A stretch of DNA of 64,000 nucleotides from CBDBBY01 sp965203795 (GTDB lineage: Bacteria > Pseudomonadota > Alphaproteobacteria > Rhodobacterales > Rhodobacteraceae), in contig OZ241915.1 of assembly GCA_965203795.1 (NCBI GenBank), positions 2,542,001-2,606,000 of the forward strand. Reading direction: 5' to 3'. The notes beneath the pieces were generated by a model. The model was not told the DNA's origin. It searched no databases and worked only from the letters and a program-made list of their open reading frames with translations. Positions 1-9,178 of this stretch are shown here, piece after piece; the first letter of the stretch is position 1; every line of letters begins with the position of its first letter. A program made the position numbers and the translations under genes.

Positions 1-345
1 TGGGCCCAGTGGCTTGAACAGGTGTTCCGGAGCAAGGACTACGACCTGACGATCGTCAGCCACACCGAACCCAGCGACATCAACATCTACGCCCGGCCGG
101 AGTACTACTTCCAGTACAACAGCGCCGAGTTCCAAGCGATCAACGCCGAGCTCGCCGTAACCAACGATGCTGCAATGCGGACGGAACTGCTCGGGGCCGC
201 ACAGCGGATGATCGCCGAGGACTACGTGAACGGATACCTGTTCCAGCTGGCGAAGATCGGCGTGGCGAACGCGAACATCCAAGGGCTGTGGGCGAATTCG
301 CCCACGCAGGCGAACGACCTGACCGGCGTTTCCTGGACCGACTGA
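1..345 (+). CDS. Peptide ABC transporter substrate-binding protein, C-terminal end (partial)
   Basis: The reading frame is open from base 1 and stops at 343-345, so only about the last 114 residues are present. The tail contains SDINIYARPEYYFQYNS and, later, a stretch ending in LTGVSWTD, which fits the C-terminal lobe of family 5 (DppA/OppA-like) extracytoplasmic peptide-binding proteins. Such proteins deliver di- or oligopeptides to a DppBCDF-type permease, and one is encoded on the opposite strand immediately downstream. The two converge, so they are not one operon, but shared function is a reasonable inference. The signal peptide and ligand-binding residues lie outside the window, so the specificity cannot be judged. 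Confidence 0.7.
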   Translation, partial: WAQWLEQVFRSKDYDLTIVSHTEPSDINIYARPEYYFQYNSAEFQAINAELAVTNDAAMRTELLGAAQRMIAEDYVNGYLFQLAKIGVANANIQGLWANSPTQANDLTGVSWTD

Positions 346-359
346 GGAGCCCGTTTCCC

Positions 360-389
360 GCGCCGGCGCGGCCCCGTCCGCGCCAGCGC
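360..389. terminator. GC-rich hairpin between convergent genes
   Basis: GCGCCGGCGCGG (360-371) can pair, with one bulge or mismatch, with CCGCGCCAGCGC (378-389) across a six-base loop. It sits in the 63-bp gap between two converging genes, where a bidirectional terminator is expected. There is no clear T-tract on either side, so a rho-independent role is only suggested. Confidence 0.35.
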
Positions 390-408
390 TTCCCGTTCCG
401 CTAGAGGC

Positions 409-2034
409 TCAGTTGGGAGGCGCTGGCCGATTCTGCGCCTCCAGCCTCCAGCCTTCCGGTATCGACGGCGCGGCTTCGATAAGCTGCCGCGTGTACTCGT
501 GGCCGGGATGCTCGAGCACGGTTTTCGTGTCGCCCTCCTCGACGATCGAACCGTCCTTCATCACCAGCACCCTGTCGGTGATCGCCTTCACGACCGTCAG
601 GTCGTGGCTGATGAACAGGTAGGACAGTCCGTGCTGGACCTGCAGGGCGGCGAGCAGATCCAGAATCTGCGCCCGGATCGACACGTCGAGCGCTGAAACC
701 GCTTCGTCGAGCACGATCAGCTCCGGCCGAAGAACAAGCGCGCGGGCGATCGCGATCCTTTGGCGCTGACCGCCGGAGAACTCGTGAATGAACTTGCCCG
801 TGTCCGAGGCCGACAGGCCGACATCCGCAAGGGCGGCGGCCACGCGGTCCTCCCGCTCCGACCTCGGAACCCGCCGGCTTCTGATCAGGTGGAACGGCTC
901 CGCCACCAGGCGACCCACCTTGTGCCTCGGATTGAAGGAGCCGTGCGGGTCCTGGAACACGACCTGCATCTTCACCCGCACGGCTTCCGCAAGGGAGGAC
1001 TCCGCGACGATCGGCTTTCCGTCGATCCGGATCGTGCCGTCCTGAAGCGGATCGAGTCCGAGAATGGCCCTGGTCAGCGTGGACTTCCCGCAGCCGGATT
1101 CCCCGACGAGGCCGAGGCTCTCGCGGCGCCGCAGAGAAAATGTCACGCCGTTCACCGCGCGCACATTCCGCGGACGGGCGAACAGGCTGGTCCTCGGCAG
1201 GCTGTACTCGCGCACTGCCCCCCGGACCTCGAGCAACGGCTGCTCGGCGGGAAGAGCCGGCCTGTCCGGCACGTGGCTGGACGCGGCGAAGAGCTTCTTC
1301 GTGTAGGGGTGCCGCATCCGGCGGAACAGGGACTCCGTGTCCGCCGATTCGACGACCCTCATCTTCTCCATGACCGCGACCGAGTCGGCCATGCCGGCGA
1401 CGACGGCGAGATCATGCGTGATCAGCATCAGCGACATCCGCTCGCTATGCACAAGCGAATCCAGCAGCTGCAGGATCTGGACCTGGGTCGACACGTCGAG
1501 TGCGGTCGTGGGCTCGTCGGCAATCAGCAGCTTCGGCCTGAGCGCGATCGCAAGGGCGATGCATACCCGCTGCCGCTGCCCGCCCGACAGCTGGTGCGGA
1601 TACAGGTCGAGCGGGAACCGCTCTTCCGGCATTCCGACCCTCTCAAGCTTCTCGCGGGCGACATCGCGCGCCTCCGCCGGAGCCATTTTGCCGTGCACCA
1701 GAAGGGTCTCGGCCACCTGGTCCCCGATGGTCTTGACCGGGTTCAGGGCGGTCATCGGCTCTTGGAAGATCATGCCGATCTCGCCGCCGCGCACCGAGCA
1801 CATCTCGCGCTCCGACAGCGAAAAAAGCTCCTTTCCGCCCAGCATCGCGGATCCTTTGCGGACGGAGGCGGGCGGAAGGAGGCCCATGATCGACAAGGCC
1901 GTCATGGACTTGCCGGAGCCCGATTCTCCGACAATTCCGAAGGTCATCCCCGGATCGATCTCCAGCGACACGCCCTTGAGCACGTCGACCCCGCCGATCG
2001 CGACGTCCAGATCCCTGACCGAGAGCAGCGCCAT
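409..2034 (-). CDS. Peptide ABC transporter, fused dual ATP-binding protein
   Basis: A 541-residue protein made of two complete ABC ATPase domains in tandem, equivalent to DppD+DppF in one chain. The first half has Walker A GESGSGKS (residues 36-43), signature LSGGQRQR and Walker B LLIADEPTTALDV. The second has Walker A GESGCGKST, signature FSGGQRQR and Walker B LIVLDEAVSALDV. It would sit on the cytoplasmic face and power uptake through the two permeases encoded just upstream. The chosen ATG at 2034 shares one base with the stop of the upstream permease gene (TGATG), which indicates translational coupling. The frame stays open further upstream but that part only overlaps the permease gene. 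The two halves retain all nucleotide-binding motifs, so the fusion looks functional. Confidence 0.92.
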   Translation of the reverse strand: MALLSVRDLDVAIGGVDVLKGVSLEIDPGMTFGIVGESGSGKSMTALSIMGLLPPASVRKGSAMLGGKELFSLSEREMCSVRGGEIGMIFQEPMTALNPVKTIGDQVAETLLVHGKMAPAEARDVAREKLERVGMPEERFPLDLYPHQLSGGQRQRVCIALAIALRPKLLIADEPTTALDVSTQVQILQLLDSLVHSERMSLMLITHDLAVVAGMADSVAVMEKMRVVESADTESLFRRMRHPYTKKLFAASSHVPDRPALPAEQPLLEVRGAVREYSLPRTSLFARPRNVRAVNGVTFSLRRRESLGLVGESGCGKSTLTRAILGLDPLQDGTIRIDGKPIVAESSLAEAVRVKMQVVFQDPHGSFNPRHKVGRLVAEPFHLIRSRRVPRSEREDRVAAALADVGLSASDTGKFIHEFSGGQRQRIAIARALVLRPELIVLDEAVSALDVSIRAQILDLLAALQVQHGLSYLFISHDLTVVKAITDRVLVMKDGSIVEEGDTKTVLEHPGHEYTRQLIEAAPSIPEGWRLEAQNRPAPPN

Positions 2035-2852
2035 CAGCGCTCGCGCCTGACCTTGGGGTCGAGATGGTCCCGGAGGCCGTCGCCCAACAGGTTCAACCCC
2101 AGGACCATGAGGATGATCGTCACTCCCGGGATGACCGCGAGCCTCGGATCCGTGTAGATCAGGGTCTGGGCGTCGGCCAGCATGCGCCCCCAGCTCGGCG
2201 TGGGCGGCTGGGCGCCGAGCCCGACATACGAAAGGCCGGCCTCCGCAAGGATGCCCAAGGAGAACTGGATCGTGCCCTGAACGATCACCAGATTGGCGAT
2301 GTTCGGCAGTATGTGCTCCGCCGAGATTCTGAAGGCGCGCTTCCCGGCGACCCGCGCCGCGAGGATGTAGTCCAGCGTCCACAGGCTCAGCGCGCCGCCG
2401 CGGGTCACCCTCGCGAACACGGGGATGTTGAAGATGCCGATCGCCAGAATCGCGTTCACGGCCGAAGGCCCGAACACGGCGGTGATCAGGATCGCGATCA
2501 CCAGGGACGGGAACGCGAACACGAGATCGTTGCCCCGCATGATGATCTCGTCGAAGACGCTTCCGCGGTTCGCCGCCGCCGCGAGCCCGAGGGGAATGCC
2601 GAGAGCCATCCCTATCCCGACGGCCAGCACGGCGACGCCGATCGAGGTCCTGGCGCCGACCATCAGCATCGACAGCACGTCGCGCCCGAAATGGTCGGTC
2701 CCGAGCAAGTGCTCCGCGCCGGGCTCCTGCAGCTTGGCGGCGATGTTCAGGGTTTCGACCGGATAGGGCGTCCAGGCGAAAGAGAGCAGCGCGGCGGCGA
2801 GAAAGAACGCTGAGAGGGCCGCGCCCACGACCAGTACCGGCGGAAGCCTCAC
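2034..2852 (-). CDS. Peptide ABC transporter permease (DppC-like)
   Basis: A 272-residue inner-membrane permease with about six hydrophobic segments. The N-terminal helix (LVVGAALSAFFLAAALLSFAW) is followed by a loop with HLLGTDHFGRDVLS, typical of the DppC/OppC class. The EAA-type ATPase-contact region appears as LAEAGLSYVGLGAQPPTPSW near residues 210-230. The GTG start overlaps the stop of the preceding permease by four bases (GTGA). The stop overlaps the start of the ATPase gene by one base, so the three genes form a tightly coupled operon. Confidence 0.92.
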   Translation of the reverse strand: MRLPPVLVVGAALSAFFLAAALLSFAWTPYPVETLNIAAKLQEPGAEHLLGTDHFGRDVLSMLMVGARTSIGVAVLAVGIGMALGIPLGLAAAANRGSVFDEIIMRGNDLVFAFPSLVIAILITAVFGPSAVNAILAIGIFNIPVFARVTRGGALSLWTLDYILAARVAGKRAFRISAEHILPNIANLVIVQGTIQFSLGILAEAGLSYVGLGAQPPTPSWGRMLADAQTLIYTDPRLAVIPGVTIILMVLGLNLLGDGLRDHLDPKVRRER

Positions 2853-3796
2853 TTGCGGATCCTGAGCCGGGGATCGACCACCGCGTACGCCAAGTCCACC
2901 AGGAAGTTCACGGACACAACCGCGAACACGAGCAGCATGACGACGCTTTCGACCACCACCAGGTCGCGCTGCGTGATCCCTTGGAAGATGAGCCTTCCCA
3001 AGCCAGGCAGGAAGAAGACGTTCTCAATGATGATCGCCCCGGCCAGCAGGAAGGAGAACTGGAGGCCGATGATCGTGAGGACCGGGATAAGCGCGTTCCG
3101 CAGCGCGTGCCTGGCGACTGCCTGGCGCCTCGTCAGCCCCTTCGCTCTGGCGGTCCGGATGTAGTCCTGCGACAGGGTTTCGATGAGGGCGGACCGCATG
3201 ACTCTGGACAGTATCGACGCCTGCGGAAGCGCGAGCGCGACCGCAGGAAGCGTCAGGGCCTTGAGACCTTCGAGAAGGCCGGCTTCCCAGCCCGGAAACC
3301 CGCCCGCCGAAAACCATCTCAGCCCGATCGCGAACACCACGACGAGAAGCATCGCGAACCAGAAGTTCGGAAGCGCGATTCCGAGCTGCGTCGCGCCCAT
3401 GATCCCGAAATCCGTCGCGGTTCCGCGCTTCGACGCGGCGATCAGGCCGACCGGAAACGCTATGGCAGTCGAAAGCGCCAGCGCGTAAAGCGCCAACGGC
3501 AGCGACACCATGGTCCGCGCCGCGACCAGCTCCGCGACCGGCACCCGGTAGGTGTAGGATGTGCCGAAATCGCCCGTCAGCATGCCGCCGACCCACGCCG
3601 CGTACCGCGCGAAGACGTTGGCGTCCAAGCCGAGCTCCTGGCGAAGCGCGGCGACCGTGTCCGGCGACGCGTTCAGGCCGAGCATGAACGCGGCGGGGTC
3701 CCCCGGTATGATTTCGATGACCGCGAAGATGACGAGGCTGGCGGCGACAAGGCTGGCGGCAAGCGACGCGAACCGCATCAGTGCGTAGCGGAGCAT
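2849..3796 (-). CDS. Peptide ABC transporter permease (DppB-like)
   Basis: A 315-residue permease with an N-terminal membrane helix ending in EIIPGDPAAFMLG, the classic start of DppB/OppB proteins. The cytoplasmic loop DYIRTARAKGLTRRQAV (EAA loop) contacts the ATPase. It pairs with the DppC-like protein to form the membrane channel. ATG at 3796 is preferred because it puts the first hydrophobic helix at the N-terminus. An upstream extension of the frame would overlap the desaturase gene. It begins 40 bp after the stop of the desaturase gene on the same strand and overlaps the next gene by four bases. Confidence 0.92.
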   Translation of the reverse strand: MLRYALMRFASLAASLVAASLVIFAVIEIIPGDPAAFMLGLNASPDTVAALRQELGLDANVFARYAAWVGGMLTGDFGTSYTYRVPVAELVAARTMVSLPLALYALALSTAIAFPVGLIAASKRGTATDFGIMGATQLGIALPNFWFAMLLVVVFAIGLRWFSAGGFPGWEAGLLEGLKALTLPAVALALPQASILSRVMRSALIETLSQDYIRTARAKGLTRRQAVARHALRNALIPVLTIIGLQFSFLLAGAIIIENVFFLPGLGRLIFQGITQRDLVVVESVVMLLVFAVVSVNFLVDLAYAVVDPRLRIRK

Positions 3797-3836
3797 CCGG
3801 GAATGCGGCCTCAGGCCGGCGCGGCCGGGCGCGCCC

Positions 3837-4739
3837 TCACTTGCGCCGCCAGATCGGGTGGGGCACCGGATCCTTCGCGCGGAAGAAGTATTTCGAGAAC
3901 ACGTCGGAGTATTTCCTGAAGACGTAGCCCTCATTGCTTTCCACGAACCGTTCGCGCTCCCGGTCGAACATCGCCGGAAGCCGGTACCAGGGCTCGAACG
4001 GATTCATGTGGTGCACGAGATGGAAGTTGTTGTTCAGAAAGAGCAAGGCCAGCAGGCCCCTATCCTCGACCACGACCGTCCGGCCGCGCGGGCTTTCGTG
4101 GGCGCGGTGCTCAAGGAACGTCCGGATCTTCAGAACGGACAGCCCCGCATAGGCCGCAAAAAGATACTGCCAAATCGACAGCGGGCTGGCCCAAACGACA
4201 ATTGCGACGACCGGCACGGTCCCGGCGGCGTGGAGAGCCCATGCGGACGCGACGCCGCGCTCTCCGGCGCGGATGCGCCGGACGTCGTCGCGCATGAACG
4301 CGAATTGCGAAATCAGCGGCCCGACCAGCATCCTGCCTGCCAGCGAATTGTTGAAGCGGAACAGCGCCTGAAGGTAGCCGGGCAGCCGCGACCAGACCTC
4401 CGGATCAAGGAAATTGGATTCCGGATCCTCGTAGGGATCCGTGAGGTTGGGGTCGACATGGTGCTGCAGGTGGAGGTCGCGGAACCTCCTGTACGGGATG
4501 AACAGCCCCACCGCCGGAAACACGAGAGCTTCGCTCCAGCCCTTGCTCGGCAGCGGGTGCCCGTGCAGGACCTCGTGCTGGAGCGACGAATGGAACGCGA
4601 TCACGAGCGCGAGAAGCGGCAGCGCCGCCAAGGCCGACAATTCCGCGACAGGGAGGACGACGGCGAACCAGAGCCCGTAGCACAGCGCAATCAGAAGCAG
4701 CGTCGGCGGTTCGACCGTGGAGTGCGGGCGGAATGCCAT
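3837..4739 (-). CDS. Membrane fatty acid desaturase family protein
   Basis: About 300 residues with several membrane segments and the three histidine clusters of the integral-membrane desaturase/hydroxylase family: HSSLQHEVLHGH, HLQHHVDP and FHLVHHMNP. These residues bind a di-iron centre that inserts double bonds (or hydroxyl groups) into acyl chains. The ATG at 4739 is taken as the start; a TTG two codons upstream is possible. It precedes the peptide permease genes on the same strand by only 40 bp and could be co-transcribed with them, although no functional link is obvious. The exact substrate and regiospecificity cannot be deduced. Confidence 0.85.
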   Translation of the reverse strand: MAFRPHSTVEPPTLLLIALCYGLWFAVVLPVAELSALAALPLLALVIAFHSSLQHEVLHGHPLPSKGWSEALVFPAVGLFIPYRRFRDLHLQHHVDPNLTDPYEDPESNFLDPEVWSRLPGYLQALFRFNNSLAGRMLVGPLISQFAFMRDDVRRIRAGERGVASAWALHAAGTVPVVAIVVWASPLSIWQYLFAAYAGLSVLKIRTFLEHRAHESPRGRTVVVEDRGLLALLFLNNNFHLVHHMNPFEPWYRLPAMFDRERERFVESNEGYVFRKYSDVFSKYFFRAKDPVPHPIWRRK

Positions 4740-4879
4740 TGGCAATGCTCCGGCTTGGCGGCCGCCGCGTTGAACGCCTGGATCACCGCGGAAGGCCGTA
4801 GGCTTTCCATCGCTTCAATTTAGCGTGCGGGAGCGACTTCGCAACAAGCGCGACGGCGTGTTTACCGGCTCCCGCGGCC

Positions 4880-6082
4880 CTAAGCGGATGCGCCCCGTTC
4901 CGCCCGGATTTCGTCCCAAGCCCGGTTGATCGCGGCCAGCCTGCTCTCCGCGAGCTTGGCCGCTTCATGCGGAACGCCTTTGCCGACCAGCGCGTCGGGA
5001 TGGTTCTCCCTTACGAGCTTGCGCCACCGCGTCCGAATTTGACCGGTCGGCGCGTCCGGGCTGACACCGAGCACCTCGTAAGGCGACTCGCGCCCGCTGG
5101 CGGCGTAGCGCTCCAGGAGCAGCTTGAATTGGCCCGCCGGGCATCCGAAGATCTCGGCGATCCGGTGAAGCATTTGCTCCTCCCGGGTCGAAATCTCTCC
5201 GTCGGCTGCCGCAACGACAAACAGCCCCTCCAGCACGACATCAAGCGTGCGGTTGCCCGGCCCGAAGTGCTTCGCCGCCTGGCCAGCGTAGAATTCGTAG
5301 CTGACCGAGCTTTGCTTCGCGACGTTGAAGGCCTTCCCGGCGAGCTTCTCGCCGGCTTCATCGATGACGAACACCCTGCGGAATGCCGCAACCTCGTCGC
5401 GGGTGACGCGGCCGTCAGCCTTCGCGAGCTTTGCGCCGAGAAAGATGACGGCGACCATGAACGTGAGCGAGTTGTCGCGCGGCGCCGAGGGCCTGCTGGA
5501 TGCGCTCCCGGACCAAGGCCCCTCGCTTCCGCTGCGCGAGAGGAAGCTGGCCAGGCGCGACCAGACGGATTTCCTTGCCGCGCGGCCTTCCGCGAGGAGC
5601 TTCTGCATCAGAACGAGGTCGTGCCACCGGTTCAGCTTGCGGCCCACCTCGCGCAGCCTGCCCACTTCCTCGTAGCCAAGAGACCTATGGAACGAGATGG
5701 CGTCCCGGTTCGTGCCGCTGATCCCGGCGATCAGCGAATGCACGCCGCTTCGCGCCGCGTGGGCTTCGATCGCCTCCATGAGCTTGCGCCCTATCCCTCT
5801 CCTCCTTGCGCCAGCATCGAGGACAATCGTGTGCTCCATTGTCCGAACGTACCCGATGCTGGGCCGGAACTGCCCGTAGGTTGCGAAGCCTGCGACCGGC
5901 CCCGCTTCGGCCACCAGGAACGGATGCCCCTCGCGCTTCTTTTCCTCCAGCAATGCGGCGATGTCCGAAGCCGTCGTCTCCACGCTGTTGAACGTCTTGT
6001 CGGTTCCGGCGATGATCTGGTTCCAGATCGCCGCGATGGCATCGGCGTCGCCTGTTTCCGCCGGACGGATTCTGACTTCCAT
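4880..6082 (-). CDS. GNAT acetyltransferase - TerB - J-domain fusion protein
   Basis: A single 400-residue frame joins three modules. Residues about 1-165 are a GNAT N-acetyltransferase, with the acetyl-CoA loop DAGARRRGIGRKLME and the late motif NRDAISFHRSLGYEEVG. A Ser-rich linker (about 180-205) leads to a TerB-like helical domain (about 205-310), with the paired acidic repeats AKADGRVTRDE and AAADGEISTREE. The C-terminus (about 335-397) is a J domain with the HPD motif (ENHPDALVG) that stimulates DnaK-type Hsp70 proteins. TerB+J alone is the usual DjlA-like arrangement; the acetyltransferase in front is unusual. No frameshift signs are visible. It is monocistronic, with a 158-bp gap to its upstream neighbour. 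Confidence 0.85.
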   Translation of the reverse strand: MEVRIRPAETGDADAIAAIWNQIIAGTDKTFNSVETTASDIAALLEEKKREGHPFLVAEAGPVAGFATYGQFRPSIGYVRTMEHTIVLDAGARRRGIGRKLMEAIEAHAARSGVHSLIAGISGTNRDAISFHRSLGYEEVGRLREVGRKLNRWHDLVLMQKLLAEGRAARKSVWSRLASFLSRSGSEGPWSGSASSRPSAPRDNSLTFMVAVIFLGAKLAKADGRVTRDEVAAFRRVFVIDEAGEKLAGKAFNVAKQSSVSYEFYAGQAAKHFGPGNRTLDVVLEGLFVVAAADGEISTREEQMLHRIAEIFGCPAGQFKLLLERYAASGRESPYEVLGVSPDAPTGQIRTRWRKLVRENHPDALVGKGVPHEAAKLAESRLAAINRAWDEIRAERGASA

Positions 6083-6240
6083 TCAGGAGGCTCCCTGCAT
6101 CGCCGGTTGCGGCCGGAAGCGCCTTCGCCAAGGGCGCGTTCGCCGGAGCGCGACGTTCGCGATTTTGATAGCCGCAGACGCAAAGACCTTCAAATGCCGA
6201 GGTCGTCGAATATCCTGCGGCTGCCTTCTCTTTCGCTGAC

Positions 6241-6891
6241 TTAGATCCACGAATAACGAGCGCCATGGCGGCGCAGAAGCTCATAGGTTGCCGAGTGCGC
6301 GGACGCCGCTACATCCAGCACGGTTTCATGATTGTCGTTCGCAATGTTCGGGTCGGCGCCCGCGTCCAGCAGAAGCCTCGCGTTGGCATTGCTTCCTACG
6401 CGTGCCGCCTCGTGCAGCGGCGTTTCGCCGTTGCCGTCCTGGGCATTCGGGTCCGCGCCTGCATCCAGCAGCAGCTTCACGATGCCCTTGAATCCGCGCT
6501 CTTCGTCGCAGGGCAGGAGCCAGCTCGGCGCCGCTTTTCCTTCGTAATCCCGCGCTGCGTTGCAGTTTGCCGCCCAGTGCAGCGGCGTTTTTCCGTCATT
6601 GTCCTCAGCATTCGGGTTCGCGCCTGCCTCAAGAAGCAGAACCACAACGGCTTCGCGACCGCGTTTCGCCGCGACATGCAGCGGCGTATAGCCGACATCG
6701 TTTCCGGCGTTCAGGTTCGCGCCCGCGTCCAGCAGCTGGTTCACGCGCGCTAGGTCCCCGGTCTGCGCCGCCTCGACCAGCGGAGGCGTTTGCGCAGCGC
6801 AAGCGGCAAGCATCGCTGAGACCGCCGCCGGCCCGAGCAGGGATTTCCAATTGATGCCGCCGCTTGAGGGCAGCTTCGTTTTCTTGGCCAT
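6241..6891 (-). CDS. Ankyrin-repeat lipoprotein
   Basis: A 216-residue protein. Residues 1-32 look like a lipoprotein signal, ending in the lipobox SAMLAACAAQ, so Cys would be the lipidated first residue and the protein probably faces the periplasm. The rest consists of about five ankyrin repeats with the consensus turns VGYTPLHVAAKRG, DGKTPLHWAA, NGETPLHEAARVG and repeated LLLDAGADPN. Ankyrin repeats mediate protein-protein contacts; no enzymatic domain is present. A longer insert within the third repeat (RDYEGKAAPSWLLPCDEERG) is atypical. It is divergent from the deoxyribosyltransferase gene across a 247-bp gap. Confidence 0.85.
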   Translation of the reverse strand: MAKKTKLPSSGGINWKSLLGPAAVSAMLAACAAQTPPLVEAAQTGDLARVNQLLDAGANLNAGNDVGYTPLHVAAKRGREAVVVLLLEAGANPNAEDNDGKTPLHWAANCNAARDYEGKAAPSWLLPCDEERGFKGIVKLLLDAGADPNAQDGNGETPLHEAARVGSNANARLLLDAGADPNIANDNHETVLDVAASAHSATYELLRRHGARYSWI

Positions 6892-7126
6892 CCGCGATTC
6901 ATCCCCCGCCGACAGCGGTAATCACCGCGCAGCGAATCCGTAGCGCAACGCGCCTTCGATCGGCAACGCCATGCCAGCTTCGCGTTGGCGAAACTGCGCG
7001 CAAACGGCCTGCATAGCGCGCGGCGCTGGATCAGGATCAAGACGGATTTGGGTATGCCCTTGCGGAACAGGATGCGCCAATATTGTGTTACCGTTCCCGC
7101 TCAGGCGGCTCGGGAAGCGGCTTATC

Positions 7127-7141
7127 AAGGAGGCGCGCTTG
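7127..7141 (+). promoter_or_regulatory. Strong Shine-Dalgarno that fixes a TTG start
   Basis: AAGGAGG at 7127-7133 lies five bases before TTG at 7139. This near-perfect ribosome binding site identifies the TTG as the true start of the following gene rather than any of the in-frame codons further upstream. Confidence 0.75.
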
Positions 7142-7603
7142 TCCAAGACACTTTATCTCGCCAATCCGTACGGCTTTTCGAAGGCGCAAAAGCGGTCGCT
7201 CCTGCCCGAAATCCAAACGGCGCTGGAATCGATTGGCGCGGAGGTCTGGGAACCCTTCGCCCGGAACAACCAGATCGACACCAGCAGCGCGGGCTGGGCA
7301 TACCAGGTCGGCCAAGCCGACCTCCGGGACGTGCGCGATTCGGACGGAATCTTCGCCGTCGTCAACGGCTGCCCGCCTGACGAGGGAGTGATGGTCGAGC
7401 TTGGCATAGCGATCGCATGGGGAAAGCCCACGTTCCTGTTCCGGGACGACTTTCGCCGCTGCACCGACAGCGAGGCTTATCCGCTTAACCTGATGCTGTT
7501 CACCGGGCTGTCCAGATCGGGCTGGCGGGACCACTGGTATGAATCGGTCGAAGAGATCGCGGATCCGAACAAGGCGCTGGCCCGCTGGCTGGCGGAGAGC
7601 TGA
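7139..7603 (+). CDS. Nucleoside 2-deoxyribosyltransferase family protein
   Basis: A 154-residue cytosolic protein matching the usual length of this Rossmann-like family, which transfers deoxyribose between nucleobases or hydrolyses N-glycosidic bonds. It opens with TLYLANPYGFSKAQK and carries RDVRDSDGIFAVVNG followed by DEGVMVELGIAIAWGKPT. The latter holds the conserved Asp and the catalytic Glu (VELG). The C-terminal stretch PLNLMLFTG fits related proteins. The TTG start is supported by an AAGGAGG sequence five bases upstream. It is followed after 68 bp by the carnitine dehydrogenase gene on the same strand. Confidence 0.85.
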   Translation: MSKTLYLANPYGFSKAQKRSLLPEIQTALESIGAEVWEPFARNNQIDTSSAGWAYQVGQADLRDVRDSDGIFAVVNGCPPDEGVMVELGIAIAWGKPTFLFRDDFRRCTDSEAYPLNLMLFTGLSRSGWRDHWYESVEEIADPNKALARWLAES

Positions 7604-7671
7604 GCCGCAAACGCGGGATTTTCTCCGTTGCGGCATAGGATTGCGCACGACGCGAACGCTGGAGTCCGCAA

Positions 7672-9141
7672 ATGCAAAAGGGATCAAGAACGGCCGCGAT
7701 TATCGGCGGCGGCGTGATCGGAGGCGGGTGGGCCGCGAGATTCCGGCTGGCCGGATGGAACGCGCGGATTTTTGATCCGGAGCCTGCATCGATTCGCCGC
7801 GCCGACAGGATGATGGAGAACGCGAAGCGATCCTACCCGGCGCTCTACGATTGGTCGCTGGCGGCCGAGGGACCGGCAATGGAGTGCGGGAGCATCGCCG
7901 AGGCGGTCGAGGGCGCATCGTGGGTGCAGGAAAGCGTTCCCGAGCGGCTTGGATTGAAGCAGGATGTGTTGCGCCAGATTCAGGAGGCCTGCGAACCCGG
8001 CACGATGGTCGCCTCTTCAACGTCGGGCTTCAAGCCATCGGAGCTGCAGGCCGGCGCGCCCAGGCCGGACGAGATCATAGTCGCCCATCCCTTCAACCCT
8101 GTGTACCTCATCCCCTTGGTCGAACTGGTCGGCGCCGGCGCGGTTTCGGGAACCAAGACGGCCGCCGCGCGGGAAACGCTGATCGAACTCGGGATGTTCC
8201 CAGTCATCGTTCGGAAGGAGATCGACGCGCATGTCGCCGACCGGCTGCTGGAGGCCGTCTGGCGGGAAGCGCTCTGGCTGGTCCGCGACGGAATCGCGAC
8301 AACTGAAGAGCTCGATAACATCATCCGTTTCGGGTTCGGGCTCCGGTGGGCGCAGATGGGGCTGTTCGAGAGCTACAGGATCGCAGGCGGCGACGACGGA
8401 ATGGCGCACTTCTTGGAGCAGTTCGGCCCGTGCCTGAAACATCCGTGGACCCGCCTCATGGATGCGCCCGAGCTCGACGCGGATCTGATCTCGCTGATTT
8501 CCAGCCAGTCGGACAAGCAGTCGGACCATTCCACGATCGACGAGCTGGAGCGCGCGCGCGACGACAACCTTGTAACGATCCTGAGAGGACTCAAGTCGCG
8601 GAACTGGGGAGCCGGGGCGTTTCTTGCGGAGAAGGACAGGCGGGTTTCGCCAAGCCCCCGATTCGAGCCCGGAGCGCCGATGGCGACCGCGAAGCGAACG
8701 GTGCCGGTCGACTGGACGGACTACAACGGCCATGTGAACGAAGCCCGCTATCTCGAGCTGTTCAGCCGGGCGACGGACCGGTTCATGGAGGTTGCCGGCT
8801 GCGACGCCGATTACGTCGCCACCGGCAAGAGCTTCTTCACTCTTGAGACCAGCTTGCGGCACCTCGGCGAAGTCTTCGCGGGAGAGGAAGTGCGCGTCGA
8901 AACGGTGTGCCTCGCTGCGAAAGGCCGCAAGCTCCACCTTTATCAAGGCCTGTTCGGCGCGGACGGGGAACTGAAGGCCACGGGCGAGCACCTTCTGGTC
9001 CATGTCGATCTCGGCACAAGGAAGTCCTGCGAGCCGGCCGGAACGGCAAAAGAGAAGCTCCTCGAGATCGGCGCGTCGCACGCCGCCATGGTTCGGCCGT
9101 CCTGGGTTGAACCCAAGCTGGGCTTCAGAGCGGCAGCTTAG
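7672..9141 (+). CDS. lcdH: L-carnitine dehydrogenase fused to betainyl-CoA-type thioesterase
   Basis: 489 residues in two parts. Residues 1-about 315 are a 3-hydroxyacyl-CoA dehydrogenase-type enzyme with the NAD-binding loop IIGGGVIGGGWAARF, which in this subfamily oxidises L-carnitine to 3-dehydrocarnitine. Residues about 335-475 form a hot-dog thioesterase domain (VDWTDYNGHVNEARYLELF and SLRHLGEVFAGEEVRVE), expected to act on betainyl-CoA downstream in carnitine breakdown to glycine betaine. The fusion is known in alphaproteobacteria. The cleavage enzyme of the pathway is not seen nearby. The gene lies 37 bp ahead of pepF, so the two may be co-transcribed. Confidence 0.85.
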   Translation: MQKGSRTAAIIGGGVIGGGWAARFRLAGWNARIFDPEPASIRRADRMMENAKRSYPALYDWSLAAEGPAMECGSIAEAVEGASWVQESVPERLGLKQDVLRQIQEACEPGTMVASSTSGFKPSELQAGAPRPDEIIVAHPFNPVYLIPLVELVGAGAVSGTKTAAARETLIELGMFPVIVRKEIDAHVADRLLEAVWREALWLVRDGIATTEELDNIIRFGFGLRWAQMGLFESYRIAGGDDGMAHFLEQFGPCLKHPWTRLMDAPELDADLISLISSQSDKQSDHSTIDELERARDDNLVTILRGLKSRNWGAGAFLAEKDRRVSPSPRFEPGAPMATAKRTVPVDWTDYNGHVNEARYLELFSRATDRFMEVAGCDADYVATGKSFFTLETSLRHLGEVFAGEEVRVETVCLAAKGRKLHLYQGLFGADGELKATGEHLLVHVDLGTRKSCEPAGTAKEKLLEIGASHAAMVRPSWVEPKLGFRAAA

Positions 9142-9178
9142 CGAAGCAAGACTTGCCGCGGCACGCCAAGGGAACGAA

